Source: a bacterium
Lineage (GTDB): Bacteria > Bacteroidota > Ignavibacteria > Ignavibacteriales > Ignavibacteriaceae
Direction of reading: 5' to 3'
DNA length: 64,000 nt
Assembly: GCA_016716565.1 (NCBI GenBank)
Contig: JADJWC010000002.1
Coordinates: forward strand, 930,001-994,000
The position numbers were made by a program, and so were the translations under genes. The notes under the pieces are model-generated. The model saw only the letters and a list, made by a program, of their open reading frames with translations, was not told the origin of the DNA and did not search any database. Below, piece by piece: positions 1-9,032 of the stretch (the first letter of the stretch is position 1; each line of letters begins with the position of its first letter).

Positions 1-48
1 AGTAAAGTGAAATTAATAAACTGAGGAAGGTGCTTATATTAAATTTCA

Positions 49-1875
49 TTATTTAGCCTTAAGAATAAACATATTAGGTTTATTTATTAGATAACTATCA
101 TAAAAATTAATAAACTCTTTTTTTTGTTGATTGTTCAACTTTTTTTCTTCTATAGCTAATGAATAAGATATTAACAATTTGTTATTATCAAATTCACGTA
201 TCCTTGATTTAAATAATGTTAATTCTTCTTTATCTGATAGATAAAGAGAATCGGGCTCAAATGAATAATTTTGGTTATCCAGAATAATATTTAACTCCAT
301 CGAAATTCTCTCGGGCAAATAGAAACTCAATGAATCTTTGGCCCTTTCCAGAACATCTCTATCGAGAAAAAGAAAAGGTACTTTGGGAATATATTTTTTT
401 GAAGCAGATGAAATGACAAATTCAGATAAATCAGCATCAGTACTAAATGTTAATGAATTCTCTGTCTCAAACTGTTCGGTAAAATAATCCAATGAAATTT
501 TATATAAGTTCTTAAGCACAATTGCTGAAAGAAAATTTTCTAATTTTGCACCACTCAAGTCATTAATTGCATGCTTCGCATAGGAAAAGTAATCATTGTG
601 CAATGTTATAATTGCTTTTGCTGTTCCGAGCGAATCAGATGATGCATAAATGTTTATTACGAAAGAAGGTTCCTGGACCGGTGCTTTAATCTTTTGCAAT
701 GTTGGATTGTCTGAATCTAATATAAATGCATCTCTGCCAATATTGTAATCGGGCAAGTTGCCAAATTCACAATACTTTGCAGTTGGATCAAAAAATATGG
801 TTTCGTTGTTTATTGTACTCGAACAAATAACATGATCGAATTTATCTATATAAATATATTTATTGCCGACAGCCGTTTCTTTAGTCACCAAAGTCATGTT
901 TATATCAATCCCATGTTCACGTGCTATGGCTGACATTAACGAAGCCCTTTCTTTGCAATCAGCATATCCGCGAGCTAATACTACTGATGGCATACGAGGT
1001 ACAATTGAATTTTTTCCCTGTTCTTCTGCTATATATCTGAAATTTTCCCTTACAAAATTGTAAATAGTTTTAATCTTCTCTGTTTGTGTAGAACATGCAG
1101 AAATTTCTTTTGAAAGAATTTGTTTATCTTTTTGTTCTAATTCTGGATTTATCGATGTTAAAGAAGAATACCAATCAACAAATTCATCGGGTGTAACATT
1201 ATTTATGCTGGTTCCCTGTTTCTGAAGGTCAATGAAAATAAAAAGCAAGTAATCGTTAAATGGAAAATAATTTAATTTATTTGAGGGTTTAATATTGGCT
1301 ATTTCGAAGATTGTTTCGTCGGTGTCAACGTACTTCACGTCAAACGGATACTCTTGAAATATTCCTTGAACATTAAATATTGGCTTGATATCATCCGGAT
1401 GAGAGAATATTAATTTAACTGATTCATATTCATAGTTATTGTTTAACCAAACTAACGGTAGATATGTGACATCAATATAGTCCTGTTCAAATTCATACCT
1501 CCATGATTCGCCCTTTTTTATACCTTCAGGAACGCTGAAATAATATAATTTCCCTCCGGAAATAAAAATATCTTCATCTTCAGGAATTACATAAGGAATA
1601 TTTCTTTTATAAAACATAACCGATCTGGATCGCACCTCGATACTGTTAGTCTCATTAAAATAATTCTCGTAAATAATAAAATCTTTGGAATCAGTATCTG
1701 TTTCCGTAAGCCTGGTAAGAATATTCTTTTCTAAATATGTGAATTTATATTTACCATCTTCTATATCATCGATGTCAATTTCTATAGATTTACTTATAGA
1801 GAAATCAGCATCCTGTGGGAAGAAAGTAGCAGATAGGAAAAAGAATAGCGAAATAGCAGTTACATAAAAAATCAT
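49..1875 (-). CDS. Exported DUF3857/transglutaminase-core protein
   Basis: About 608 residues. A short hydrophobic N-terminus looks like a signal peptide. Residues 30-250 resemble the beta-rich DUF3857 region that usually precedes a transglutaminase-like core. The papain-like triad is visible: Cys307 in GYADCKERA, His348 in FDHVIC and Asp363 in FFDPTAKY. The last 200 residues are a beta-rich tail with no motif I can name. Proteins of this build are common and exported in Bacteroidota-type genomes, but substrates are generally unknown; whether this one cross-links, cleaves or only binds peptides cannot be told. It stands alone, and the neighbour at 2044 is divergent. The 48 bases to its left hold nothing I recognise. 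Confidence 0.8.
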   Translation of the reverse strand: MIFYVTAISLFFFLSATFFPQDADFSISKSIEIDIDDIEDGKYKFTYLEKNILTRLTETDTDSKDFIIYENYFNETNSIEVRSRSVMFYKRNIPYVIPEDEDIFISGGKLYYFSVPEGIKKGESWRYEFEQDYIDVTYLPLVWLNNNYEYESVKLIFSHPDDIKPIFNVQGIFQEYPFDVKYVDTDETIFEIANIKPSNKLNYFPFNDYLLFIFIDLQKQGTSINNVTPDEFVDWYSSLTSINPELEQKDKQILSKEISACSTQTEKIKTIYNFVRENFRYIAEEQGKNSIVPRMPSVVLARGYADCKERASLMSAIAREHGIDINMTLVTKETAVGNKYIYIDKFDHVICSSTINNETIFFDPTAKYCEFGNLPDYNIGRDAFILDSDNPTLQKIKAPVQEPSFVINIYASSDSLGTAKAIITLHNDYFSYAKHAINDLSGAKLENFLSAIVLKNLYKISLDYFTEQFETENSLTFSTDADLSEFVISSASKKYIPKVPFLFLDRDVLERAKDSLSFYLPERISMELNIILDNQNYSFEPDSLYLSDKEELTLFKSRIREFDNNKLLISYSLAIEEKKLNNQQKKEFINFYDSYLINKPNMFILKAK

Positions 1876-2043
1876 ATCAAATGTTTTTTATTTCTCATTC
1901 TAAAATAATCTTTAATTATGTCAATGCAAATCACTCTTACATAAAAATGAACTATTACCAGTAAAATGGTATTTTGAAAAATCCATCTCTGTATTAAATT
2001 AAATTCAAAATATTATTTGATAATTATTAACAGTGAACAACTA

Positions 2044-2616
2044 ATGAAAAAAATATATCCATATCTTGTTTTAATTCATATATTTTGTGTAATCCAATTA
2101 TTTCCACAAAAACAAGAAAGTAATAAAATGCAATCAGATATAAATAATATTGAAGTAAAAGATATGTCTGGTAAGACCATTAGCCTTTCAGATTATAACG
2201 GAAAAGTCTTGATGATAGTCAACGTTGCAAGTGAATGCGGCTACACAAAACAGTACGCCGGTTTGCAGGAAATTTTTGAAAAATATAATCCACAGGGATT
2301 TGAAATACTTGCTTTCCCATGTAATGATTTCGGCGGACAGGAACCCGGCACAAATGAACAGATCAAGAATTTCTGCGGCTCAAAATTTGGAGTGACATTT
2401 AAATTGTTTGACAAAATAAAAGTGCTTGGCGCCGATAAATCACCGCTTTATGAAAGATTGATTAATAATGCCGTTACAGAGAAAGGTGACGTCAAGTGGA
2501 ACTTTGAAAAGTTTATTATCTCGAAGGATGGAAAAATTGTGAACAGGTTTAGAACCAAAGTTGAGCCGACAAGTGATGAAGTAATTTCTGCGATTGAGAG
2601 AGAGTTAAAAAAGTAG
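2044..2616 (+). CDS. Glutathione peroxidase family protein, exported
   Basis: Thiol peroxidase of the GPx/BtuE family that reduces hydroperoxides. From the ATG at 2044 (190 residues) there is a hydrophobic leader of about 22 residues ending near a Gln, so the protein is probably exported. An in-frame TTG at 2017 would only add nine polar residues before the leader, so I reject it. The peroxidatic Cys65 lies in NVASECGYT, Gln99 in FGGQEPG and Trp152-Asn153 in KWNFEKF, completing the catalytic tetrad. The usual FPCNQF motif reads FPCNDF. Most bacterial members use thioredoxin rather than glutathione; which donor serves an exported copy is unknown. Confidence 0.9.
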   Translation: MKKIYPYLVLIHIFCVIQLFPQKQESNKMQSDINNIEVKDMSGKTISLSDYNGKVLMIVNVASECGYTKQYAGLQEIFEKYNPQGFEILAFPCNDFGGQEPGTNEQIKNFCGSKFGVTFKLFDKIKVLGADKSPLYERLINNAVTEKGDVKWNFEKFIISKDGKIVNRFRTKVEPTSDEVISAIERELKK

Positions 2617-2634
2617 TTGCTATTTAGTATTAAG

Positions 2635-2672
2635 ATTCCGGACAAGTTCACCATTCGTGAACTTTCCGGAAT
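2635..2672. terminator. Hairpin between convergent genes
   Basis: Near-perfect inverted repeat: 17-nt left arm 2635-2651 and 16-nt right arm 2657-2672 with one bulged C and a 5-nt loop. It lies between the stops of the peroxidase gene and the TerB-like gene, so it may terminate both. The arm ends in GGAATGAC, like the end of the repeat at 3211-3313, so it may instead be a short member of the same repeat family. Confidence 0.6.
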
Positions 2673-2686
2673 GACATTTTAAACTA

Positions 2687-3166
2687 TTATCTCCCCAATT
2701 CCTGTTTTACAAAAAGCTTTGTTCCGATAACATCTTTGTGTTCAAGATTCAACGTGCTGCCGATAATTTTGATGAGCCTGTCTTCGTGACTATCCAGCTT
2801 GCCGTCTTCATAAATTATCCGCCAGAGATTTTTCAACAATTCAATTTTTTCTGCTTGTGAAAAAGTTTCATTGATAACTGACGTGAACTCATAAACGCTG
2901 ATGCTGTCTTTGACTTTTTGTTCAGAAAGTGTCAGTAGTTCACCCACACATTCATCGTCGAGATCGAAATCTTTTTTCATCAGGTTGATTATTCTTTTTC
3001 TTTCATCTTCCGAAAAATCTCCATCAGCTTTTGCTACTTCAACGAGTAAAGCAGCGGTCGCAACCCGATATTTTTTGTTGGGGGATTTGGAAGTTTCAAT
3101 TTTTTGTAATTGAACTATTTGTTCTTCTTTCTCTGCGGAAAGAATTTTTCTTAAATATTCAAACAT
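2687..3166 (-). CDS. TerB-like protein
   Basis: 159-residue all-helical protein of the TerB/DjlA-N type. Two acidic loops typical of the fold are visible: AKADGDFSEDE near residue 45 and YEDGKLDSHED near residue 123, which in relatives bind divalent metal. The first 35 residues are a charged linker. TerB-like domains occur in tellurite-resistance and membrane-stress systems but also as free-standing proteins of unknown role; no other ter gene is adjacent (a TerC homologue lies 25 kb away), so tellurite resistance should not be assumed. Hairpin repeats flank it on both sides. Confidence 0.75.
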   Translation of the reverse strand: MFEYLRKILSAEKEEQIVQLQKIETSKSPNKKYRVATAALLVEVAKADGDFSEDERKRIINLMKKDFDLDDECVGELLTLSEQKVKDSISVYEFTSVINETFSQAEKIELLKNLWRIIYEDGKLDSHEDRLIKIIGSTLNLEHKDVIGTKLFVKQELGR

Positions 3167-3210
3167 ATTATACTTCTTATTTAGTGTTTTTATTCGGTTG
3201 GATCACCTGT

Positions 3211-3313
3211 GTCATTCCCGCAAGTCAACAAAGTTGACGCGTCGGGAATCTGAGTTTTATGTAGCCACGGAATTCTGGACTCTCCCGCCTAAAGTCGGGA
3301 TTGCCAGAATGAC
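3211..3313. repeat. REP/MITE-like intergenic element with two hairpins
   Basis: 103-bp element bounded by GTCATTC (3211-3217) and GAATGAC (3307-3313). Inside are two nested hairpins: ATTCCCG 3214-3220 pairs with CGGGAAT 3243-3249, enclosing GTCAAC 3224-3229 / GTTGAC 3233-3238; ATTCTGG 3272-3278 pairs with CCAGAAT 3304-3310, enclosing TCCCG / CGGGA. It fills most of the 161-bp gap between the TerB-like and VOC genes. The GTCATTCCCG...GAATGAC pattern is that of non-coding repeats present in many copies in some genomes; copy number here cannot be seen. Confidence 0.65.
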
Positions 3314-3327
3314 AAGCCAACTAATTT

Positions 3328-3822
3328 TTAATCTTGACTATTCAATTCTGAAAGCAAGTTTGGAAGATCTAATGCTTTGGTAAACATCACAACATTACCC
3401 TCTTCATCAACTGGCCATTCTTCCTGCGGTCTGTCGCAGTAAAGTTCAATTCCGTTTCCATCAGGGTCTTTTAAGTAAATCGATTCTGAAACTCCATGAT
3501 CAGATGCACCCTCGATCGGATATTTATTCTCCCACAAAACTTTGAAAGCTTTTGCAAGCTCTTCCCTGCTAGGATAAAGTATGGCAAAGTGATAAAGTCC
3601 GGTGTGACCTGCGGGCGGAGCAACAGCATTTTCACCGGCCCAGGTATTCAAACCAATGTGATGATGATAATTTCCTGAAGATAAAAAAATTGCTGAGTCG
3701 CCAAACTTTGCTGTAACAGAAAATCCGAGCATCTCAGTGTAAAACTTAACGGCTCTTTCCAGATTTCCTACTGTTAAATGAATATGTCCTATTCTCGCTT
3801 TTGGATGTATTTCGTAGCTCAT
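3328..3822 (-). CDS. VOC family (glyoxalase/extradiol dioxygenase fold) protein
   Basis: 164 residues. The N-terminal half opens with IGHIHLTVGNLERAVKFY, the classic first strand and helix of the vicinal oxygen chelate fold. Likely metal ligands are His15, His78 (YHFAIL) and Glu126 (GIELYCDRP). The HHHIGLNTW segment and the DPDGNGIELY ending are close to CatE-type ring-cleaving dioxygenases, but no degradation pathway genes are nearby and the substrate cannot be inferred. The gene is 14 nt downstream of glgP on the same strand and may share its transcript. Confidence 0.8.
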   Translation of the reverse strand: MSYEIHPKARIGHIHLTVGNLERAVKFYTEMLGFSVTAKFGDSAIFLSSGNYHHHIGLNTWAGENAVAPPAGHTGLYHFAILYPSREELAKAFKVLWENKYPIEGASDHGVSESIYLKDPDGNGIELYCDRPQEEWPVDEEGNVVMFTKALDLPNLLSELNSQD

Positions 3823-3836
3823 TATTTTTTTCTTGA

Positions 3837-6338
3837 TTATGTTTGATTGATTTTAACCGGTTCAACTTTCCAGATTTTTTCTGCGTACTCACGGATTGAA
3901 CGGTCGCTAGAAAATTTCCCTACTCTTGCAACATTCAGTATTGCTTTCTTTGTCCACTCATCCTGATTTAAATACAATTTACTTACTTGATCCTGTGCAT
4001 CCATGTAAGATTGATAATCAGCAAAGAGACAGTAGTAATCCACGCCCATTAAACTATCTATTATCGGCTTAAATATTCCCGGCTCATTTTTGCTAAAGAA
4101 ATCAGAAGCAATCATATCAACTACCCTTTTAAGCATCGGGTTAGATTCATAGTATGTCCGAGGATTATATCCGCTGCTTTTTAATTTCACAACCTCATCA
4201 GCGAGTAATCCAAAAATAAAAATATTTTCTTCACCGACCTCTTCGCGGATTTCGATATTCGCTCCGTCCATTGTTCCGATCGTTAATGCACCGTTAAGAG
4301 TAAACTTCATATTTCCGGTTCCTGAAGCTTCCAGTCCAGCCATAGAAATCTGTTCGGAGAGATCAGCAGCGGGAATTATTTTTTCTGCAAGTGTTACCGA
4401 ATAATTCGGAATGAATGCTACTTTCAGTTTATCGCCAACCTCCGTATCATTATTTATAATCGATGCTACAGAATTTATCAGCTTGATGATAAGCTTTGCC
4501 ATTTGGTACGCTGGGGCAGCTTTGCCGGCAAAGATTATTGTTCTCGGAACCATTTCAATTTTCGGGTTGTCTTTTATTCTATTGTAAAGAGTAATGACAT
4601 GAAGAACATTCAGGAGCTGGCGCTTATACTCGTGAAATCTTTTTATCTGCACATCGAACATTGATTCAGGATTAATTATTATTCCGTTATTATCTTCAAT
4701 CAAATCAATTAATAATTTTTTTGTAAGCCATTTTGCACTTCTAAACGCTTCTCTGAACTCAGGCTGTTCGGCAAATTGTTCGAGCTTTTTTAAATCATTT
4801 AAATCATAAACCCAGTTCTCACCAATCCGTTCACTTATAATATTTGAAAGGAATGGATTCGCTGTCTTCAACCACCTTCTTGGTGCAATTCCGTTTGTTA
4901 TATTGATAAACTTTCCGGGAAATATTTTATGAAAGTGTGAGAAGATCCTGGTTTTAAGAATTTCTGTGTGAAGTGCTGCAACTCCATTGACTGCATAACT
5001 TCCTACAATTGCAAGATTAGCCATCCGGACTGATTTACTTCCGCTTTCATTTATTATCGAAAGACCGGAGATAATGTTCGGATCGGTTGAATAATTCTTT
5101 TTAACATCTTCAATAAACCTTCTGTTGATTTCGTATACAATCTGCATGTGGCGCGGAAGCAGTTCTTCAAATAACTGCAAAGACCATTCTTCAAGTGCTT
5201 CCGGAACAACTGTATGATTGGTGTAGGCAAAAGTCTTGCTGGTAATGTTCCAGGCTTTTACCCAACTCATACCTTCCTGATCAATTAATATTCTCATCAG
5301 CTCGGGGATAGCAACAACAGGATGTGTATCGTTAAGCTGGATTACATTTTTCTCTGCAAACTCATCGAATGTATCGTGATTTATTTTGTACTTTCTTATA
5401 ATATCCTGCAACGTGGCGGATACGAAGAAGTACTGTTGTTTTAATCTTAAAAATTTTCCCTGGACATAAGAATCGTTCGGATAAAGAACTTTTGAAATAT
5501 TTTCAGAATCAGTCTTCGTTGCAACTGCAGCAACATAATCACCGGCATTAAATTCCTTAAAGCTAAATTCAGTTGCAGCTTTAGCCTGCCAGAGCCTTAA
5601 GTTATTTACAGTATTATTTTTATATCCGGGTACCGGAATGTCATAAGCAATTGCGAGAACGTCTTCAGTATCTACCCAATCAAATTTGTAAGAGCCATCC
5701 GGATTCTGAACTTTGACTGCTTTACCGTAAAACTTCACGCGATACTCAAGGTCTCTTCTCAGAATATCCCACGGATTTCCATTAAGCAGCCAGCTGTCAG
5801 GATACTCTACCTGATAACCGTTTTCAATCTCCTGCTTGAAAATTCCGTATTCGTATCTTATTCCATAACCAAATGCCGGAAACTCCTGAGTTGCCATCGA
5901 ATCAAGATAACATGCAGCAAGACGACCCAAACCACCATTTCCCAAACCCATATCGTGTTCAATCTCTCTGATTTCTTCAAGGCTGTATCCATCTTCTTTT
6001 AAAATCTTATAGCACTCATCATAGTAATCCATATTAATTAATGAGTTACCAAGAAGTCTTCCCATTAAATATTCCAGTGAGAGATAGTAGACTCTTTTTG
6101 TATCTCTCTGGAAATATTGGTGCTGGGTTCGCAGCCATTTTCTCACAAGTCTGTCGCGGATCGCTAATGATAATGCAAAGTACGCATCTGAGCCGGTAGC
6201 TGTTATCCTGTCTTTGATCAGACGGAACTCTAAGTTTTCAGCAAATTGGTTTGAGAGAGAATATGAAGTTGGAGATTCAGTGTCAGTAAAGAATATTGAA
6301 GTTTTTCCGTTTAGAGATAGTTTCGGTTTATGCTTCAT
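3837..6338 (-). CDS. glgP: Glycogen/maltodextrin phosphorylase
   Basis: 833 residues, normal for GT35 phosphorylases, which release glucose 1-phosphate from alpha-1,4-glucans using pyridoxal phosphate. The PLP-binding Lys is at about residue 678 in EASGTGNMKF, followed by NGALTIGTMDGANIEI. Other hallmarks are NGGLGRLAACYLDS near residue 135, YEYGIFKQ and VQIKRFHEYKRQ. An AGGA ribosome site precedes the ATG at 6338. No glycogen synthase or branching enzyme is in the window. The divergent neighbour is the alkaline-phosphatase-like gene; both promoters must lie in 6339-6475. Confidence 0.97.
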   Translation of the reverse strand: MKHKPKLSLNGKTSIFFTDTESPTSYSLSNQFAENLEFRLIKDRITATGSDAYFALSLAIRDRLVRKWLRTQHQYFQRDTKRVYYLSLEYLMGRLLGNSLINMDYYDECYKILKEDGYSLEEIREIEHDMGLGNGGLGRLAACYLDSMATQEFPAFGYGIRYEYGIFKQEIENGYQVEYPDSWLLNGNPWDILRRDLEYRVKFYGKAVKVQNPDGSYKFDWVDTEDVLAIAYDIPVPGYKNNTVNNLRLWQAKAATEFSFKEFNAGDYVAAVATKTDSENISKVLYPNDSYVQGKFLRLKQQYFFVSATLQDIIRKYKINHDTFDEFAEKNVIQLNDTHPVVAIPELMRILIDQEGMSWVKAWNITSKTFAYTNHTVVPEALEEWSLQLFEELLPRHMQIVYEINRRFIEDVKKNYSTDPNIISGLSIINESGSKSVRMANLAIVGSYAVNGVAALHTEILKTRIFSHFHKIFPGKFINITNGIAPRRWLKTANPFLSNIISERIGENWVYDLNDLKKLEQFAEQPEFREAFRSAKWLTKKLLIDLIEDNNGIIINPESMFDVQIKRFHEYKRQLLNVLHVITLYNRIKDNPKIEMVPRTIIFAGKAAPAYQMAKLIIKLINSVASIINNDTEVGDKLKVAFIPNYSVTLAEKIIPAADLSEQISMAGLEASGTGNMKFTLNGALTIGTMDGANIEIREEVGEENIFIFGLLADEVVKLKSSGYNPRTYYESNPMLKRVVDMIASDFFSKNEPGIFKPIIDSLMGVDYYCLFADYQSYMDAQDQVSKLYLNQDEWTKKAILNVARVGKFSSDRSIREYAEKIWKVEPVKINQT

Positions 6339-6475
6339 TAAAATCCTGATTTCTTAAAAAATAAAATTCGGGGGCTAATTTAAGATTGTGAGTAATCTTT
6401 ACAAAATGATAATTAAATCCTCTAAATCTTTTTGATTAATTTACCTAAGTAAAATTTGAATGATGAGGAATTTTT
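6339..6475. promoter_or_regulatory. Divergent intergenic region glgP / phosphatase
   Basis: 137 bp between two divergent starts, so it should hold both promoters. I see no confident -35/-10 pair and no strong operator. A GAGGAA ribosome site sits 7 nt before the ATG at 6476. Confidence 0.4.
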
Positions 6476-7795
6476 ATGAAAAAGACTTTAATAAAATTAT
6501 TAATCTTTACTCTCGCAGCTTTAAGCATCTTACTAACAATTACTTTTTCCAGCCAATCCCAAAAAAATATTGAAACGGGTAATGTGATATTCATTCATCC
6601 CGATGGTACAGGTTTGGCAAACTGGAATGCTATGCGGGTTCTGTTCTATGGGCCTGATGGAGAAACAAACTGGGATAAACTTTCGCATATCGGTTTGTAT
6701 CAGGGTCATACAAGAACTACTCTCACTTCCTCCTCTGAAGCTGGAGCGACAACACACGCCTATGGAGTCAAAGTAGAATTACTCTCTTATGGAATGGATG
6801 GAAATAAACCGTTGACTTCAAGATCGGGCAGCAACTTAAGTATAATGATGGAAGCAAAGAGTAAAGGGATTAATATCGGTATTATTAACAGCGGAAAGAT
6901 TGTTGAACCCGGTACGGGTGTTTTTGTTGCAAGTGATGATTCAAGAGCGCACGAGGATGTAATTTCAAAAAAAATAATTGAATCCGGTGCTGATCTTATT
7001 TTTTCCGGTGGTGAAGAAAATTTATTACCATTGGGAGTTGAAGGAAAATTCGGACCCGGCAAAAGAAAAGACGGAGTTAATGTTATTGAATTAGCCAAAC
7101 AGCTCGGTTACGAAGTGATTTACACAAGAGAAGAGTTATTTTCTATTTCAAATGATACAAAAAAAATACTGGGACTTTTTGCACGCAGTCACACATTCAA
7201 TGATAAATCAGAAGAAGAACTCATTGAAGCGGGATTAGAAAATTATCAGCCTGAGGCTCCGACTTTAGCCGAGATGACGGATGCAGCAATAAAATTTTTA
7301 TCATCTAAAGAAGGCAATTTCTTTCTTGTTATTGAAGAAGAAGGAACCGATAACTTTGGTAATGCAAATAATGCTAATGGATATTTCGAGGCTATTAAAC
7401 GCGCAGATGATGCAATTGGAGTTGCATTAAATTTCTATTCAAAAAATCCCAACACATTAATTATTACCGCAGCCGATAGTGAAGCCGGCGGAATGGAAAT
7501 TTATGGCTTCCTCGAGAAAGATATGAGGCTTGATCTGCCACTACCTGCAAACGCTCATAACGGTGCACCACTCGATGGAGTAAATGGGACGGGCACAAAA
7601 CCATTTTTAACTGCTGAAGATAAAAACGGAAATCAATTTCAGTTTGCCGTTGCCTGGTCAACTAATGATGATGTTTACGGTTCGGTCGTAGCAAAAGCAG
7701 AAGGACTAAACTCTGATTTAATGAAAGGAAAAATAGATAACACAGAAATTTACAGAATTATGTACACCACTCTGTTCGGTAAAATCCTTGACTGA
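6476..7795 (+). CDS. Alkaline phosphatase superfamily protein with altered metal site
   Basis: 439 residues with a signal peptide of about 28 residues, so periplasmic or exported. The overall pattern is PhoA-like: metal Asp43 in IHPDGTG, candidate nucleophile Ser87 in SSSEAGATT, Asp292 in EEGTDNF, Asp334 in TAADSEAGG and His361 in AHNGAP. By eye alignment to PhoA, the zinc ligand His331 is replaced by Asn296, His370 by Ser335, and the Asp before the nucleophile by Ser86. It may be a subfamily with a different metal site, or one acting on another ester. PhoA-type phosphomonoesterase activity is therefore not certain. It converges on the RidA-like gene with one base between stops. Confidence 0.82.
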   Translation: MKKTLIKLLIFTLAALSILLTITFSSQSQKNIETGNVIFIHPDGTGLANWNAMRVLFYGPDGETNWDKLSHIGLYQGHTRTTLTSSSEAGATTHAYGVKVELLSYGMDGNKPLTSRSGSNLSIMMEAKSKGINIGIINSGKIVEPGTGVFVASDDSRAHEDVISKKIIESGADLIFSGGEENLLPLGVEGKFGPGKRKDGVNVIELAKQLGYEVIYTREELFSISNDTKKILGLFARSHTFNDKSEEELIEAGLENYQPEAPTLAEMTDAAIKFLSSKEGNFFLVIEEEGTDNFGNANNANGYFEAIKRADDAIGVALNFYSKNPNTLIITAADSEAGGMEIYGFLEKDMRLDLPLPANAHNGAPLDGVNGTGTKPFLTAEDKNGNQFQFAVAWSTNDDVYGSVVAKAEGLNSDLMKGKIDNTEIYRIMYTTLFGKILD

Positions 7796-7796
7796 T

Positions 7797-8189
7797 TTAT
7801 TCAGCGCTTAAGTACGCTGTCGCTTCGATTTCCACAACAAAATTAGGATCGATCAGGGATTTTACTTCAACCATTGTTGTAACTGGTTTTATGTTTTTAA
7901 AAAACTCACCATGTGCCCTGCCAACAGAATCCCAATCTTTGATATTGGTAACATAAATTCTTGTCCTTACAACATCATTCAATGAAGCGCCGGCATCGTT
8001 CAACGCTTTTTCAATTTTTTGAATGATAAACTTTGTCTGCTGATAAGGATCGCCCGGAGCAATAATTTTCTCGCGGTCAATAGCTGCTGTACCTGATACT
8101 TCAATCAGCTTCCCAATTCGTACCGCTCTGGAATAACCGATTTTATCCTCCCACGGTGTACCGCTTGTAATACTTATTCTTTTTTCCAT
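7797..8189 (-). CDS. RidA/YjgF-fold protein lacking the catalytic Arg
   Basis: 130 residues covering the full YjgF/YER057c/UK114 fold, which forms trimers. The C-terminal motif FVVEIEATAYL keeps the Glu (about residue 120). At the position of RidA Arg105, needed for imine hydrolysis in RidA proper, the sequence is KPVTTMVEV with Thr104. It therefore fits one of the Rid2-Rid7-like subgroups rather than archetypal RidA, and deaminase activity on 2-aminoacrylate should not be presumed. It lies 8 nt downstream of the AlkD-like gene and probably shares its transcript. Confidence 0.88.
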   Translation of the reverse strand: MEKRISITSGTPWEDKIGYSRAVRIGKLIEVSGTAAIDREKIIAPGDPYQQTKFIIQKIEKALNDAGASLNDVVRTRIYVTNIKDWDSVGRAHGEFFKNIKPVTTMVEVKSLIDPNFVVEIEATAYLSAE

Positions 8190-8197
8190 TTTACCCT

Positions 8198-8908
8198 CTA
8201 GATTTTTCCCAAAAGATATTTTTTCCTTTTTGATTCCGGAAACTTCTCTATAGCGTACCTGAGCATTGTACGCGGCATTTTTTTATAGTACAACTTTAAA
8301 AAGTTTTCTTCTGTTTTCAAATCTCTTTTACCAATTTCTCTCAGCATCCAACCGACTGCTTTGTGTATTAAATCGTGTTTATCATCTACGAGCAATTTGG
8401 CAATCTCTAATGTGGTTTGAAAATCATTATTTCTGATGAACTCATATGTTGATAGGACCGCAATTCGCTTTTCCCATAGATTTTTGGATAACGCAAATTT
8501 AAATAATAAACCCCTGTCTTTTTTCAACAGGTGTTTCCCCATTATTTTGGGTGCCGAAAGATCAACAAGATCCCAATTGTTAATCCCCTTTCTGTTTTTC
8601 AGATAGAATGAAAATATCTTTTCTTTTTCTATGTCACTACTTTTCTCATATTTATCAACGAGTATGAAAAGTGAAATGAGTCTTTCTTCATGAATCTTTG
8701 ATTCAAGTAAAATTTTAAGTTCGGATAATTCTAAATTTATAAACTCACGTGCGATTTTCCGCTGAATTGGGACTTTGAGACCTGCAAAAATATCACCCTC
8801 ACCATATTCTCCTTCTCCCGTTTTAAAAAACCATTGCATCGTTTCTGACACTTCGGGACTTGCGAGTGATTTTATTTTCTTCCTTAATTCTGCTATCTGT
8901 TTACTCAT
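8198..8908 (-). CDS. DNA alkylation repair protein, AlkD family
   Basis: 236 residues, a HEAT-like repeat protein of the AlkC/AlkD superfamily, normal length. The family signature is NNWDLVDLSAPKI near residue 110, containing the Asp expected in the lesion-binding cleft, followed by HKAVGWMLREIGKRD near residue 185. AlkD relatives excise 3- and 7-alkylated purines without base flipping. Upstream, 8909-9032 shows no gene; a second alkyl-repair gene (ogt type) is far away at 61379. Confidence 0.9.
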   Translation of the reverse strand: MSKQIAELRKKIKSLASPEVSETMQWFFKTGEGEYGEGDIFAGLKVPIQRKIAREFINLELSELKILLESKIHEERLISLFILVDKYEKSSDIEKEKIFSFYLKNRKGINNWDLVDLSAPKIMGKHLLKKDRGLLFKFALSKNLWEKRIAVLSTYEFIRNNDFQTTLEIAKLLVDDKHDLIHKAVGWMLREIGKRDLKTEENFLKLYYKKMPRTMLRYAIEKFPESKRKKYLLGKI

Positions 8909-9032
8909 TTTACTTTTATGCAGTTAGTGATATTTATATAAAATTCATTAAACAACAATTAAAAAATAGTAAAGATGGAAGAACTTTTGTAAAGGATGGA
9001 TTTAATTATCCTGTAGAGAACTCGGAAGGATA

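Noticed and set aside
2687..3166. Tellurite resistance operon (TerB here, TerC at 27897)
   Set aside because: The two genes are 25 kb apart, with no terA, terD, terE or terZ nearby; both families have other roles.
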